Of a DNA stretch of 64,000 nt, positions 16,843-26,424 are shown piece by piece. Within the stretch, counting starts at the first letter, position 1, and each line of letters begins with the position of its first letter. Source of the DNA: Kaistia soli DSM 19436 (GTDB taxonomy: Bacteria; Pseudomonadota; Alphaproteobacteria; Rhizobiales; Kaistiaceae). The notes under the pieces were generated by a model. That model had not been told where the DNA came from, made no database searches, and saw nothing but the letters and a program-made list of their open reading frames with translations. Made by a program: the position numbers and the translations under genes. The stretch spans positions 388,668-452,667 of the forward strand of contig NZ_FQUP01000002.1 of assembly GCF_900129325.1 (NCBI RefSeq), in the 5' to 3' direction.

Positions 16843-17313
16843 TCAGCCGGCCGTGCGTGCAGACTGCTCGCGCACCGTGCGTTTCAGCCGAAGCCGCGCC
16901 TCGCTTGACACGCCGAGCAGCTCGGCGACGCGCCAGATCGTGTTGTCCTCGAACTCGTGCAGCGTGCCGTCCTGGAAGACGAGATCCCACATCATCGCGA
17001 TGATCGCCTCGCGGTCCTTCTCGTCGAGGCGTTCCTTCAGGACATGCGTGAAGCGGAAGAGATCGACGGCCTCCTGGTCGGCGAGTTCCGCCTCATGCAT
17101 CAGCGTCTCCGTTGACGTCTCGTCGAGACCGTAGCGCTGCTGGAGCAGATCATGCAGTCGCTGCCGCTCGGTCACCGCAACCGTGCCGTCGATGGCGATG
17201 ACGTGAAACAGCAGCGCCGCCGAGGCGAGCCGGTGATCGTCGGGACTGAATTGACGGCGCTCGCCATCATCGCCCGTCAATTCGGCGAGGAAGCTGCGAA
17301 GGGCATTCAGCAT
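16843..17313 (-). CDS. TerB-family (tellurite resistance-like) protein
   Basis: A 156-residue all-helical protein of the TerB-like family. It contains the two acidic helix-loop segments typical of the fold: FHVIAIDGTVAVTERQRL (first) and MMWDLVFQDGTLHEFEDN (second), with conserved Asp/Glu residues proposed to bind metal. The ATG at 17313 is chosen because AGGAGA lies 5 bases upstream and the family starts near MLNALRSF; the longer frame (to 17514) runs into non-conserved Arg-rich sequence. Such solo TerB proteins are common in alphaproteobacteria and have no firm function; the tellurite name is historical. Confidence 0.88.
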   Translation of the reverse strand: MLNALRSFLAELTGDDGERRQFSPDDHRLASAALLFHVIAIDGTVAVTERQRLHDLLQQRYGLDETSTETLMHEAELADQEAVDLFRFTHVLKERLDEKDREAIIAMMWDLVFQDGTLHEFEDNTIWRVAELLGVSSEARLRLKRTVREQSARTAG

Positions 17314-17692
17314 CGGATCTCCTGGCGGATCGTCGTGGAGTGGTTTGCCTTGCCGGCGCGCCCGCTGCTCGCGAAGCTTGGCGACGCGAAAAAGGGGCCT
17401 CACAAAAACAAACCGCCGGCTTGAGGACCGGCGGCGATCAGAAAACTGCTTGTAGAAATGGGGCTCGGAACAACGACATCCGAGCTCATGAATGGCGATA
17501 GAATCAGGTCTCAAATAACCATTTGCGAACTACCGAAGGCCTCGCGGCGATCGAGTGGCACGCATTATTAAAACAACGCTAGCGAAATCGTCGCTGCGCC
17601 GCAAGGCTGTCGCAACAGAGCCGGCGCGCTGCGAGCCAAAAAGAAAACCGGCGCAATCGCTCGCGCCAGTTCGTTTTATCGAGGCGTCGGAA
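17314..17692. other. Gene-free stretch between the TerB-like and IF-1 genes
   Basis: No supported gene in 379 bases. It holds the terminator at 17402-17434 and about 260 bases between that and the IF-1 stop codon, with no open frame that looks coding. The terminator is far from the stop, so the cold-shock transcript may have a long 3-prime untranslated part, or a small RNA could start inside; neither can be shown from sequence. Confidence 0.5.
17402..17434 (-). terminator. Rho-independent terminator (minus strand)
   Basis: Stem CCGCCGG (17428-17434 read on the minus strand with 17413-17419), 8-base loop, then TTTGTTTTTG on the minus strand. It would end transcripts coming from the helicase-cspA-IF-1 set. 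Confidence 0.75.
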
Positions 17693-17974
17693 TCAGCGTC
17701 GCCGCGCCGCACCGCCACGGAAGGGTGTCTTGGACGATGGTGGAGCCATCGAGTCACCCTTATGCCGGAAGACCAGCCGTGCACGATCGAGATCGTAAGG
17801 CGTCATCTCGACCGTTACGCGGTCGCCCGCCAGGGTCTTGATACGATTCTTCTTCATCCGGCCCGCCGTATAGGCGACGACGACATGCCCGTTCTCGAGT
17901 TCCACGCGGAACTTGGCGTCGGGCAGAACCTCGACCACCATACCCTCGAATTCGAGCGCTTCTTCCTTCGCCAT
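17693..17974 (-). CDS. infA: Translation initiation factor IF-1 paralogue with C-terminal extension
   Basis: A 93-residue OB-fold protein. Residues 1-71 align with IF-1 ([11 protein letters not shown] start, [22 protein letters not shown]), the small factor that binds the ribosomal A site with IF-2 and IF-3. Standard IF-1 is 72 residues; here about 22 extra residues follow (SMAPPSSK...GGAARRR), ending in a basic tail that could add RNA contacts. It lies 8 bases after cspA and behind a DEAD-box helicase, so it is probably a cold-shock-linked second copy; a standard infA may exist outside the window. Gene and family are certain, the specialised role is inferred. Confidence 0.92.
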   Translation of the reverse strand: MAKEEALEFEGMVVEVLPDAKFRVELENGHVVVAYTAGRMKKNRIKTLAGDRVTVEMTPYDLDRARLVFRHKGDSMAPPSSKTPFRGGAARRR

Positions 17975-17982
17975 GGGATTCC

Positions 17983-18189
17983 TCAGGAGACCTTCAGATT
18001 GGTCGCCGAGGTCTTGCCACGACGATCGGTCTCGAGCTCGTAAGAGATCTTGGCGCCGTCGCGAAGCGTCGACAGACCAGCGCGCTCAACGGCGCTGATG
18101 TGAACGAACACGTCCTGACCACCCTGATCGGGCTGGATGAATCCATAGCCCTTCGTCGCATTGAACCACTTCACAGTACCCGTCGCCAT
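17983..18189 (-). CDS. Cold-shock protein (CspA family)
   Basis: A 68-residue single cold-shock domain. Both RNA-binding motifs are present: KGYGFI (RNP1) and VFVHIS (RNP2). Csp proteins bind single-stranded RNA and DNA and act as RNA chaperones, often induced by cold. A good ribosome binding site (GAAGGAGA) lies 5 bases before the ATG. The gene sits between the DEAD-box helicase (51 bases upstream) and the IF-1 paralogue (8 bases downstream), which together would handle structured mRNA and translation initiation at low temperature. Confidence 0.95.
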   Translation of the reverse strand: MATGTVKWFNATKGYGFIQPDQGGQDVFVHISAVERAGLSTLRDGAKISYELETDRRGKTSATNLKVS

Positions 18190-18240
18190 GGAAATCTCCT
18201 TCAGTCTGGCGGTAGAACTTTGCTAACGACGCTTCCGTCG

Positions 18241-19509
<1,269 letters not shown>

Positions 19510-19775
19510 GAAAAAGGCCTAACTTCGCGGATGCTTTTCGCATCCATCTGGTGTCTTAACCCACGCGCGAAGGGGCCAGAGGACTGGGTCGTGCCCGCAC
19601 CTGGCGGGTGGAACCACGGGAAATTTCCACATGGCACAGCGCGATCACGATGATCGTCAAGCGCTATATGCCGACTCGGTGCCGAAAATGCAACCGAAAT
19701 CTCGGAGGACACCTGCATTCGGCAGCAAGCGCCCCCGCCCATCCGATGGCCGGCAATTGCGTTCGCTGGGCTTCC

Positions 19776-20777
19776 ATGCAAACTCCGCCTTCCGCGAACG
19801 CCCCGACCCGCCCCATGCCCCCTTCCCAGAACGCTCCAGCCTCTCCCGGCACCCCGCGCCGGCTGTCAGGACCGATTCTCGGCATCCTCCTGATGATGCT
19901 GGGAATCTTCCTGTTTTCCGTCAATGACGCGCTCGGCAAGTGGCTGGTCGGAACCTATTCGGTCAGCATGGTGCTGCTGTTCCGCTCCATTGCTGCTCTG
20001 GTGCTGCTGGCGCCGTTTATCCACCGCGACGGCGGATTTGCCGGGCTGCTGGCAGCGCCGAAGCCGTTGCTGCAATTGACGCGTGTCATGCTCGCGACCA
20101 TCGAGGTCGGCTGCTTTTACTGGGCGGTTCGGTCGCTGCCGCTCGCGGATGTGATGACCTATTATCTCGCCGGCCCGATCTATGTCGCGGCGCTCTCCGC
20201 CACGGTGTTAAAGGAGCGCATCGACCGGCAGCGCTGGATCGCCATCCTTATCGGGTTCATCGGCGTCGTCTTCGTGCTCAAGCCGTCGGCCGCGAGCCTG
20301 ACGCCGCCGGCGCTGGTGGCCATCGCCGGCTCGATGATCTTTTCGGTGCTGATGATCGTCACGCGCCAGCTGCGCGGGACCAAGGACAGCACGCTGCTCG
20401 CCTTTTCGACCACGGCGGCCATGACGGCCGGCGCCGTGACGGCGCCGTTCGCATGGGTCATGCCCGGGCTGCGCGACTTCGCACTGCTCTCGTTGGTGGG
20501 AATCGTGGCGCTGGTCGCAAGTCTCTGTGTCAACCGTTCGCTGAAGCTCGCCCCGGCTTCTGTCGTCGTGCCCTACCAGTACACGATGATCCTGTGGGCG
20601 GTTCTGTTCGGCTGGCTGTTCTTTGGCGACGGCCTCAAATGGAATGTCATCGTGGGCGCCGCCATCATCGTTGCCTCTGGCCTCTTCATCTTCCTGCGCG
20701 AACAGCGCGACGCTCGGGCAAAGCCGGGCGAGACGGTGGCCGAGGAAGTCGGGCAGACCATGTCCGCCCAGCCCTGA
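19776..20777 (+). CDS. DMT-superfamily (EamA) transporter
   Basis: A 333-residue inner-membrane protein with ten predicted hydrophobic helices arranged as two EamA repeats (first repeat from about residue 30, second from about 175). Members of this drug/metabolite transporter family export amino acids, nucleobases or other metabolites; the substrate cannot be told. The N-terminal ~28 residues are Pro/Ala-rich and lie in the cytoplasm. The start is uncertain: ATG at 19776 is used, with another ATG at 19815, and neither has a good ribosome binding site. It is divergent from the helicase and convergent with the small membrane protein at 20784. Confidence 0.88.
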   Translation: MQTPPSANAPTRPMPPSQNAPASPGTPRRLSGPILGILLMMLGIFLFSVNDALGKWLVGTYSVSMVLLFRSIAALVLLAPFIHRDGGFAGLLAAPKPLLQLTRVMLATIEVGCFYWAVRSLPLADVMTYYLAGPIYVAALSATVLKERIDRQRWIAILIGFIGVVFVLKPSAASLTPPALVAIAGSMIFSVLMIVTRQLRGTKDSTLLAFSTTAAMTAGAVTAPFAWVMPGLRDFALLSLVGIVALVASLCVNRSLKLAPASVVVPYQYTMILWAVLFGWLFFGDGLKWNVIVGAAIIVASGLFIFLREQRDARAKPGETVAEEVGQTMSAQP

Positions 20778-20783
20778 ACTCCA

Positions 20784-20945
20784 TCAGACGAAGACGAAAT
20801 AGATGATCGCGAACGCGACGATGACGCCGACTAGGCCGATCGCCAGCATGTAGCGAAGCGTATGCGGCGCGACGGCCTGCCTTGCATCGTCCGTCGACTT
20901 GCGCGGCGCGTTGCGGATTTCTTCGGGTTCGTTGCGGATTGCCAT
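20784..20945 (-). CDS. Small single-pass membrane protein (53 aa)
   Basis: Starts MAIRNEPEEIRNAPRKS, with a charged cytoplasmic N-terminus and one hydrophobic helix at residues ~32-53 (YMLAIGLVGVIVAFAIIYF) reaching the C-terminus. A near-perfect ribosome binding site (AAAGGAGA) lies 6 bases before the ATG at 20945, which supports real translation although the gene is very short. It is 46 bases downstream of another small membrane protein on the same strand. I do not recognise the family. Confidence 0.75.
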   Translation of the reverse strand: MAIRNEPEEIRNAPRKSTDDARQAVAPHTLRYMLAIGLVGVIVAFAIIYFVFV

Positions 20946-20991
20946 GCGTGATCTCCTTTCGAAGACAACGCATGGGCGGCGCAAAGTTCCC

Positions 20992-21336
20992 TTAAGTGCG
21001 CGGACGACCCTCTTCACGCGTCTCCACGACGCGGTAATCGGTCTCGATCGTCACCGTCCCGGTCGGCGCCGGTCGGCGCGGCTCGCCATCGGGGGCGCCG
21101 GTCGGCGGAGGGGTTCCCATGCTGCGGCTTGCCTGGCGGAAGAGGGCGCGCAGCAGGGGCCGACGGAAGAGATAAGCGACGAAGCCGAGCGGGATCAGCA
21201 CCAGCGCCAGACCGAGGGACAAAATGACGGCGGCGACGAGAACGGCACCGCCGGCAAGCGCCAGAAGAGCCAGCTTGAGCTTGTCCTGCCAGCTCGCGCT
21301 GCGACCGCCGATCATGAACACCCTGTAGCTCTGCAT
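20992..21336 (-). CDS. Small two-helix membrane protein of unknown function
   Basis: A 114-residue protein. Residues ~17-50 form a long hydrophobic hairpin (LALLALAGGAVLVAAVILSLGLALVLIP...) followed by RRPLLRALFRQ, then a Pro-rich linker and a C-terminal TVTIETDYRVVE segment that looks like a short beta-strand region. The ATG at 21336 has GGGAGACG just upstream; the ATG at 21354 is less likely. Gene order suggests co-transcription with the 53-residue membrane protein. I do not recognise the family and cannot give a function. Confidence 0.78.
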   Translation of the reverse strand: MQSYRVFMIGGRSASWQDKLKLALLALAGGAVLVAAVILSLGLALVLIPLGFVAYLFRRPLLRALFRQASRSMGTPPPTGAPDGEPRRPAPTGTVTIETDYRVVETREEGRPRT

Positions 21337-21464
21337 CGTCTCCCGCCTTTCCATACGGCAGAAGATGTGGCCATTCGGCCCCGCCGATGCAAGCCGGCTT
21401 CGTGCGTAACCGCAGGGCGCGCCGACCGGGAGTTCCAGGTGATCCCGCGCGATGAGCTTTGGAA

Positions 21465-21491
21465 ACGAAAAAGCCGCCCCGAGGGCGGCTT
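21465..21491 (-). terminator. Terminator of the tRNA-Ala gene
   Basis: On the minus strand, AAGCCGCCC-TCG-GGGCGGCTT (stem 21471-21479 with 21483-21491) followed by a T-run (21470-21466). It is 24 bases past the 3-prime end of the tRNA. Confidence 0.85.
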
Positions 21492-21514
21492 GTCGCGTCG
21501 TTTCGCGGAAGTGG

Positions 21515-21587
<73 letters not shown>

Positions 21588-21627
21588 GCCTTTTCCTGCG
21601 GAGAGGTTGGGGCCCCTCCGGCGCGGC

Positions 21628-21655
21628 GCGATACTTAGGCCGCGTTCATTTTCAA
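21628..21655 (-). promoter_or_regulatory. Possible promoter of tRNA-Ala
   Basis: On the minus strand TTGAAA (21655-21650), 16-base spacer, TATCGC (21633-21628), about 41 bases before the tRNA. An overlapping alternative is TTGATT with TAAGTA at 17-base spacing. The -10 match is weak. Confidence 0.35.
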
Positions 21656-21711
21656 ATCAAGCCACAATCGACATACCCACAGGGGAGCGTGGCGACGGGG
21701 CTTTTTGCCGA

Positions 21712-22101
21712 CTACGGCTCCTCGTCGTCGACGCCGCCGATGATGTCGGCCACGTCGTCGCCTTCCTCTTCTTCCTCCTCGATGAAGACATCGCCTTCGT
21801 CGTCTTCGATCACGACGTCGTCGTCATCGGTTTCGGCCTCGACGGCGCCGGCATCGGCTGTTTCCGAATCGGCTTCCTCGAGGCTGATGAACTCGGCGGT
21901 GTCGGCAACCTCCTCCTCCGCCTCGTCCTCCTCGACGGCGCGCGCCGCGACCGGCCGTGCCTTGGCGGGGCCGCTCTCGAAATAGGACCGCGGATAGGAC
22001 TGGCCCGTGAAGGGCGATACAATCGGATCCTTGTTCAGGTCGTAGAACTTCTTCCCGGTTTCGGGGTCGACACGTTTGGTGCCGAGTTCCGCTTTCGCCA
22101 C
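21712..22101 (-). CDS. TIGR02300-family protein with acidic tail
   Basis: A 129-residue protein of the alphaproteobacterial TIGR02300 family (function unknown). The conserved part is the first ~45 residues: AKAELGTKRVDPETGKKFYDLNKDPIVSPFTG. In more distant members this region resembles a zinc ribbon with Cys pairs; here those positions hold Asp/Glu/Thr and Ser/Thr, so it should not bind zinc. Residues ~60-129 are extremely acidic (runs of Asp/Glu), giving a disordered tail. The start is taken as GTG at 22101 because the family begins with AKxELGTKR and GAGG lies 8 bases upstream; an ATG at 22161 would add unconserved residues. Confidence 0.82.
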   Translation of the reverse strand: MAKAELGTKRVDPETGKKFYDLNKDPIVSPFTGQSYPRSYFESGPAKARPVAARAVEEDEAEEEVADTAEFISLEEADSETADAGAVEAETDDDDVVIEDDEGDVFIEEEEEEGDDVADIIGGVDDEEP

Positions 22102-22300
22102 GTCGTGCCTCGCTGGTTCATGGAGCGCGGCCCCCATAATGCTTTGTCCGGGCGCTGTCAAAACGAAATCACCTGGGCAAGGCGCGAAACCCGTCGCCGG
22201 AGGCGGCGAAGGGCAGGTGGCGGGCCGTCGGGACCCATGCTATCCGACCTCAGGCAAAGATCCCAACCGGCGCACCCGCGCCAGGCCAGAGGAGCCGATC

Positions 22301-23659
22301 ATGTCGACAGCCGCCGGCGCGACCGCCGGGCCGCTCAAGGCCTTCGCCTCCGGCCCGCTGACGGGCCGTGTCCGCATGCCCGCCGATGCCTCGATTTCAC
22401 ATCGCGCCCTGATATTGGGGGCGCTCGCGATCGGCGAGACGGTGATCGAGGGCCTTATCGGCCGCGAGGACATCGCGGCGAGCGTGCGTGCCATGCAGGC
22501 CTTCGGGGCCACCGTAGCGGTCGATCCAGCCGGGACAATCCGCGTCAAGGGCGTCGGCGTCGGGGGCTTTCTCGAGCCTGAGGACGTGGTTGAATGCGGC
22601 CATTCCGGCACGACGGTCCGCCTTGCGATCGGACTGGTCGCGAGCCAGGCGATTGCGGCCACCTTCAGTGCCGGTGCCACGCTCCGCGCGCGCCCCATGG
22701 GGCGCGTATTGGAGCCGCTTCGGCGGATGGGCGCGCAGGTTGTCGCCCGCTCGCGCGATCGGCTGCCCCTCACGATCCGGGGCGCCGATGTTGCCCTGCC
22801 GATCGATTATCGCCTTCCGGCGGGTTCGGCGGAGGCCAAGTCGGCGGTGCTCTTCGCCGCGCTCAATACGGCCGGCGTCACCAGCATCATCGAGCCCGTG
22901 GCCACCCGCGATCACAGCGAGCGCATGCTGGCCGCATTTGGGGCGGCGCTCGAAATCGACCGCGATGGCGAGGGAGCCCGTGTCATCCGTGTCGAAGGCC
23001 GGCGGGATCTGAAGCCGCAGCGCCTTGTCGTTCCAGGCGACCCCGGCGCGGCTGCGTTTGTCATCGTCGCGGCGCTCGTCATCGAGGGTTCGGATGTCAC
23101 GATCGAGGGCGTCCTCGTCAATCCGTTGCGGATCGGCCTGATCGAGACGCTCGTCGAGATGGGTGGCGACATCGCGTTCGACAATCATCGCATGGTGGCC
23201 GGCGAACCGGTTGCTGATCTCCGTGTCCACGCCAGCCGCCTCAAGGGGATCGTCGTGCCCCCGGCCCGTGCCGCGGCGATGATCGATGACTATCCGGTGC
23301 TCGCGGTCGCCGCGGCCTTTGCGGAAGGCAAGACGGTGATGGACGGGCTCGGCGAATTGCGACAGCAGGACACGGACCGCCTCTCGGCCCTCGCCGCGGC
23401 GCTCGCGGCCAATGGCGTCGAGCATGAGGAAGGCCCGGAATCGCTGACCGTCACCGGCAGCCTCAGGCCGGCCGGTGGTGGCCGCGTCGCGGCCGGTGCC
23501 GACCCGCGCATCGCCCTGAGCGCGCTCGTGCTCGGCCTCGGCGCCGCGAACGGTGTCCTGGTCGAAGACGCGCGCACCATCGCGATGCCGTTCCCCGGCT
23601 TCGCGGCGCTGATGGGCGGGCTCGGCGCCCTTTTCGAAACTCCGGAGCCTGCAGCCTGA
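22301..23659 (+). CDS. aroA: EPSP synthase (AroA) family protein with altered active site
   Basis: A 452-residue protein of the 3-phosphoshikimate 1-carboxyvinyltransferase family, at the usual aroA-cmk-rpsA position. Fold features of class II EPSP synthases are present: SISHR (31-35), RPMGRVL (131-137), RDHSE (203-207), the PGDP turn and DDYPVLAVAAAFAEG (329-343). However, residues central to catalysis differ from the family: PGDKS is PADAS (Lys replaced by Ala30), GNSGT is GHSGT (His101), SAQ is SAE (Glu178), R-x-K-E-(S/T)-D-R is RQQDTDR (Gln356, Asp357) and DHR is DPR (Pro402). It may be non-catalytic or changed in function, with a second aroA elsewhere. ATG at 22301 follows AGAGGAG; the stop overlaps the cmk start (TGATG). 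Confidence 0.88.
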   Translation: MSTAAGATAGPLKAFASGPLTGRVRMPADASISHRALILGALAIGETVIEGLIGREDIAASVRAMQAFGATVAVDPAGTIRVKGVGVGGFLEPEDVVECGHSGTTVRLAIGLVASQAIAATFSAGATLRARPMGRVLEPLRRMGAQVVARSRDRLPLTIRGADVALPIDYRLPAGSAEAKSAVLFAALNTAGVTSIIEPVATRDHSERMLAAFGAALEIDRDGEGARVIRVEGRRDLKPQRLVVPGDPGAAAFVIVAALVIEGSDVTIEGVLVNPLRIGLIETLVEMGGDIAFDNHRMVAGEPVADLRVHASRLKGIVVPPARAAAMIDDYPVLAVAAAFAEGKTVMDGLGELRQQDTDRLSALAAALAANGVEHEEGPESLTVTGSLRPAGGGRVAAGADPRIALSALVLGLGAANGVLVEDARTIAMPFPGFAALMGGLGALFETPEPAA

Positions 23660-24282
23660 TGATCATCGCCATTGACGGGCCGGCCGGCGCCGGCAAGGGC
23701 ACGCTGGCGCTGCGGCTCGCCGCGCATTATGGCCTGCCATACCTCGACACCGGCCTGCTCTACCGTGCCGTCGGCCGCCTGATGGCTGAGCGCGGCCTTG
23801 ATCTCGACGATTCCGTGGCCGCCGGGGCTGTCGCCGAGGCGCTCGATCCCTCGCATATTGTCGATGGCGATCTGCGCGGCCGCGAAGCCGGCGAACTCGC
23901 CTCGCGCGTCGCCGTTCATCCCGAGGTGCGGGCCGCGCTCATCGCTTTCCAACGCGATTTTGCCCGTCGACCGCCGGGGGCTGTCCTCGATGGCCGCGAT
24001 ATCGGCACGGCGATCTGTCCCGATGCCGAGGTCAAGCTCTTCGTCACCGCGTCGCCCGAGGTGCGGGCCCGTCGGCGCACCGACGAGTTGAACGCCAAGG
24101 GCCGCCACGTCGACTATGAGCGCATTCTCGAGGAGATTCGCGAGCGCGACGAGCGCGATGCCGGACGCGCCTCGGCGCCGCTGCGGCAAGCCGAGGACGC
24201 GGTGCGGATCGATACCAGCGCCCTCGATATCGACGGCGTCTTCGACCTGGCGCGGGCGGTCATCGATGCCAAGCGCGGCTGA
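23659..24282 (+). CDS. cmk: Cytidylate kinase
   Basis: A 207-residue nucleoside monophosphate kinase that phosphorylates CMP and dCMP with ATP in the cytosol. The P-loop GPAGAGKGT (7-15), the NMP-binding DTGLLYRA segment, LDGRDIGT and the lid RRRTDELNAKGR are all typical of bacterial Cmk. Length is normal (about 210-230). The start codon overlaps the stop of the AroA-like gene, so translation is coupled. This pairing upstream of rpsA is conserved across many proteobacteria. Confidence 0.96.
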   Translation: MIIAIDGPAGAGKGTLALRLAAHYGLPYLDTGLLYRAVGRLMAERGLDLDDSVAAGAVAEALDPSHIVDGDLRGREAGELASRVAVHPEVRAALIAFQRDFARRPPGAVLDGRDIGTAICPDAEVKLFVTASPEVRARRRTDELNAKGRHVDYERILEEIRERDERDAGRASAPLRQAEDAVRIDTSALDIDGVFDLARAVIDAKRG

Positions 24283-24330
24283 CTAAGGCTGAAAAGGCGG
24301 CGAAACGCCACGAAAACTGCCATTTGTGGC

Positions 24331-24359
24331 TTGCCGGCTGGCGGCCAGCATTATATAGA
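24331..24359 (+). promoter_or_regulatory. Probable rpsA promoter
   Basis: TTGCCG (24331-24336), 17-base spacer, TATAGA (24354-24359), within the 267-base gap between cmk and rpsA. It leaves a leader of about 185 bases, long enough for S1 autoregulation of its own mRNA; the leader contains short GC-rich repeats but no recognised riboswitch. Confidence 0.5.
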
Positions 24360-24549
24360 GCGCGGGTTCCACGCGACAGGCAGGCAAGGGTCGCCGCCCG
24401 CCCGTGGTCCGAAACCATCGAGTTCCAGTCCGGAAGCGTCGGTCCGCCCTTAAAGAAGGGCAGCCCCGGTCCCTACCGCGGGCAGGTCCGGAATTCGATC
24501 CCGAAACACGAACCGCCGGCGCATGCCAGATATGGCACCAGGAGTTTTC

Positions 24550-26247
24550 ATGGCTGTTACCAATCCGTCCCGCGAAGATTTCGCCACCCTGCTCGAGGAA
24601 TCGTTCCAGAACGAGGACCTCTTCGAGGGCAGCGTCGTCAAGGGAACCGTCGTCGCGATCGAGAAGGATCTCGCGGTCATCGACGTCGGGCTGAAGACCG
24701 AGGGCCGCGTTGCTCTCAAGGAATTTGCGGGCCCCGGCCGCGACCAGCCGATCAAGGTCGGTGACGTTGTCGAGGTCTATCTCGAGCGCGTCGAAAACGC
24801 CCTCGGCGAAGCCGTTCTCTCGCGCGACAAGGCGCGCCGCGAGGAGAGCTGGGTCCGCCTCGAGGAGCAGTTCAACAAGAACGAGAAGGTCACGGGCGTC
24901 ATCTTCAACCAGGTCAAGGGTGGCTTCACCGTCGATCTGGACGGCGCCGTCGCCTTCCTGCCGCGCAGCCAGGTGGACATCCGCCCGGTTCGCGACGTCG
25001 GCCCGCTGATGCATACCCCGCAGCCGTTCCAGATCCTCAAGATGGACAAGCGCCGCGGCAACATCGTCGTGTCGCGCCGCACCGTTCTCGAGGAAACCCG
25101 CGCCGAGCAGCGTTCGGAGCTGGTGCAGAGCCTCGAGGAAGGCCAGATCATCGAGGGCGTCGTCAAGAACATCACCGATTACGGTGCGTTCGTCGACCTC
25201 GGCGGTATCGACGGCCTGCTGCATGTCACCGACATCGCATGGCGCCGGATCAACCACCCGACCGAAGTGCTCTCGATCGGCCAGACCGTCCGCGTGCAGA
25301 TCATCCGCGTCAATCACGAGACGCACCGCATCTCGCTCGGCATGAAGCAGCTCGAGGCCGATCCGTGGTCGGGCATCGAGGCGAAGTATCCGGTCAACGC
25401 CAAGTTCTCGGGCCGCGTCACGAACATCACCGACTACGGTGCGTTCGTCGAGCTGGAGCCGGGCATCGAAGGCCTGATCCACGTCTCCGAGATGTCCTGG
25501 ACGAAGAAGAACGTCCATCCGGGCAAGATCGTCTCGACCTCGCAGGAAGTCGAAGTCGTCATCCTCGAGGTGGATCCGGTCAAGCGCCGTATCTCGCTCG
25601 GCCTGAAGCAGACCCTCGCCAATCCGTGGGAGAGCTTCCAGGACAAGTATCCGATCGGTTCGATCGTCGAGGGCGAGGTCAAGAACAAGACCGAGTTCGG
25701 CCTGTTCATTGGGCTCGACGGCGATGTGGATGGCATGGTCCATCTTTCGGATCTCGACTGGAACCGTCCGGGCGAGCAGGTCATCGACGAGTACAATCGC
25801 GGTGACATCGTCAAGGCGCAGGTGCTCGACGTCGATATCGACAAGGAGCGCATCTCGCTCGGCATCAAGCAGGTTGGCGGCGATCCGTTCGTCGAAGCCT
25901 CCGGCGAACTGCGCAAGGGCGCCGTGGTCACCTGCGAGATCCTCGCGGTCAACGAGGGCGGCCTCGAAGTCCGCATCGCCGACAGCGACCTGACGACCTT
26001 CATCCGTCGCGCCGATCTCTCGCGCGATCGGTCGGAGCAGCGTCCGGAGCGGTTTGCCGCTGGCGAAAAGGTTGATGCTCGCATCACCAATTTCGACAAG
26101 AAGGCTCGCAAGGTCTCCGTCTCGATCAAGGCGCTTGAAATCGCCGAAGAGAAGGAAGCCGTGGCCCAGTTCGGCTCGTCCGACTCGGGCGCTTCGCTCG
26201 GCGACATTCTCGGTGCGGCTCTCAAGGCCCGCCAGACCGACGAGTAA
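24550..26247 (+). CDS. rpsA: 30S ribosomal protein S1
   Basis: A 565-residue protein built of six S1/OB repeats (starting about residues 30, 115, 200, 287, 375 and 462). It binds mRNA on the 30S subunit and helps initiate translation of messages with weak or structured leaders. Repeats three and four are nearly standard, with the paired signature ITDYGAFV(D/E)L and GLLHVTDIAW / GLIHVSEMSW. Start ATG at 24550 has AGGAG 6 bases upstream (an earlier ATG at 24523 lacks one). Length is normal for alphaproteobacterial S1. It ends at a strong terminator. Confidence 0.97.
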   Translation: MAVTNPSREDFATLLEESFQNEDLFEGSVVKGTVVAIEKDLAVIDVGLKTEGRVALKEFAGPGRDQPIKVGDVVEVYLERVENALGEAVLSRDKARREESWVRLEEQFNKNEKVTGVIFNQVKGGFTVDLDGAVAFLPRSQVDIRPVRDVGPLMHTPQPFQILKMDKRRGNIVVSRRTVLEETRAEQRSELVQSLEEGQIIEGVVKNITDYGAFVDLGGIDGLLHVTDIAWRRINHPTEVLSIGQTVRVQIIRVNHETHRISLGMKQLEADPWSGIEAKYPVNAKFSGRVTNITDYGAFVELEPGIEGLIHVSEMSWTKKNVHPGKIVSTSQEVEVVILEVDPVKRRISLGLKQTLANPWESFQDKYPIGSIVEGEVKNKTEFGLFIGLDGDVDGMVHLSDLDWNRPGEQVIDEYNRGDIVKAQVLDVDIDKERISLGIKQVGGDPFVEASGELRKGAVVTCEILAVNEGGLEVRIADSDLTTFIRRADLSRDRSEQRPERFAAGEKVDARITNFDKKARKVSVSIKALEIAEEKEAVAQFGSSDSGASLGDILGAALKARQTDE

Positions 26248-26268
26248 GCGTCCAGCTCAGCGACAAGG

Positions 26269-26304
26269 AAACGCCCCGGCCATCGGCCGGGGCGTTTTCG
26301 TTTT
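26269..26304 (+). terminator. rpsA terminator
   Basis: A 13-bp perfect stem AAACGCCCCGGCC (26269-26281) with 26285-26297, three-base loop, then TCGTTTT. It lies 21 bases after the rpsA stop. Confidence 0.92.
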
Positions 26305-26424
26305 GGGGTGAAGCCGAGAAAATCGAAGCGTTGCAAAGCCTTGCAGGGGCGAGGGCGTTTGCGTCCGGTCGCCAAAGCCGCTAACTCATCTCCCGGGGAT
26401 CCGGTAACGGCGAGGGAAGATGCG

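Noticed and set aside
24283-25743. 486-codon frame antisense to rpsA
   Set aside because: Asp/Leu/Arg-rich repeats mirror the S1 domains on the other strand.
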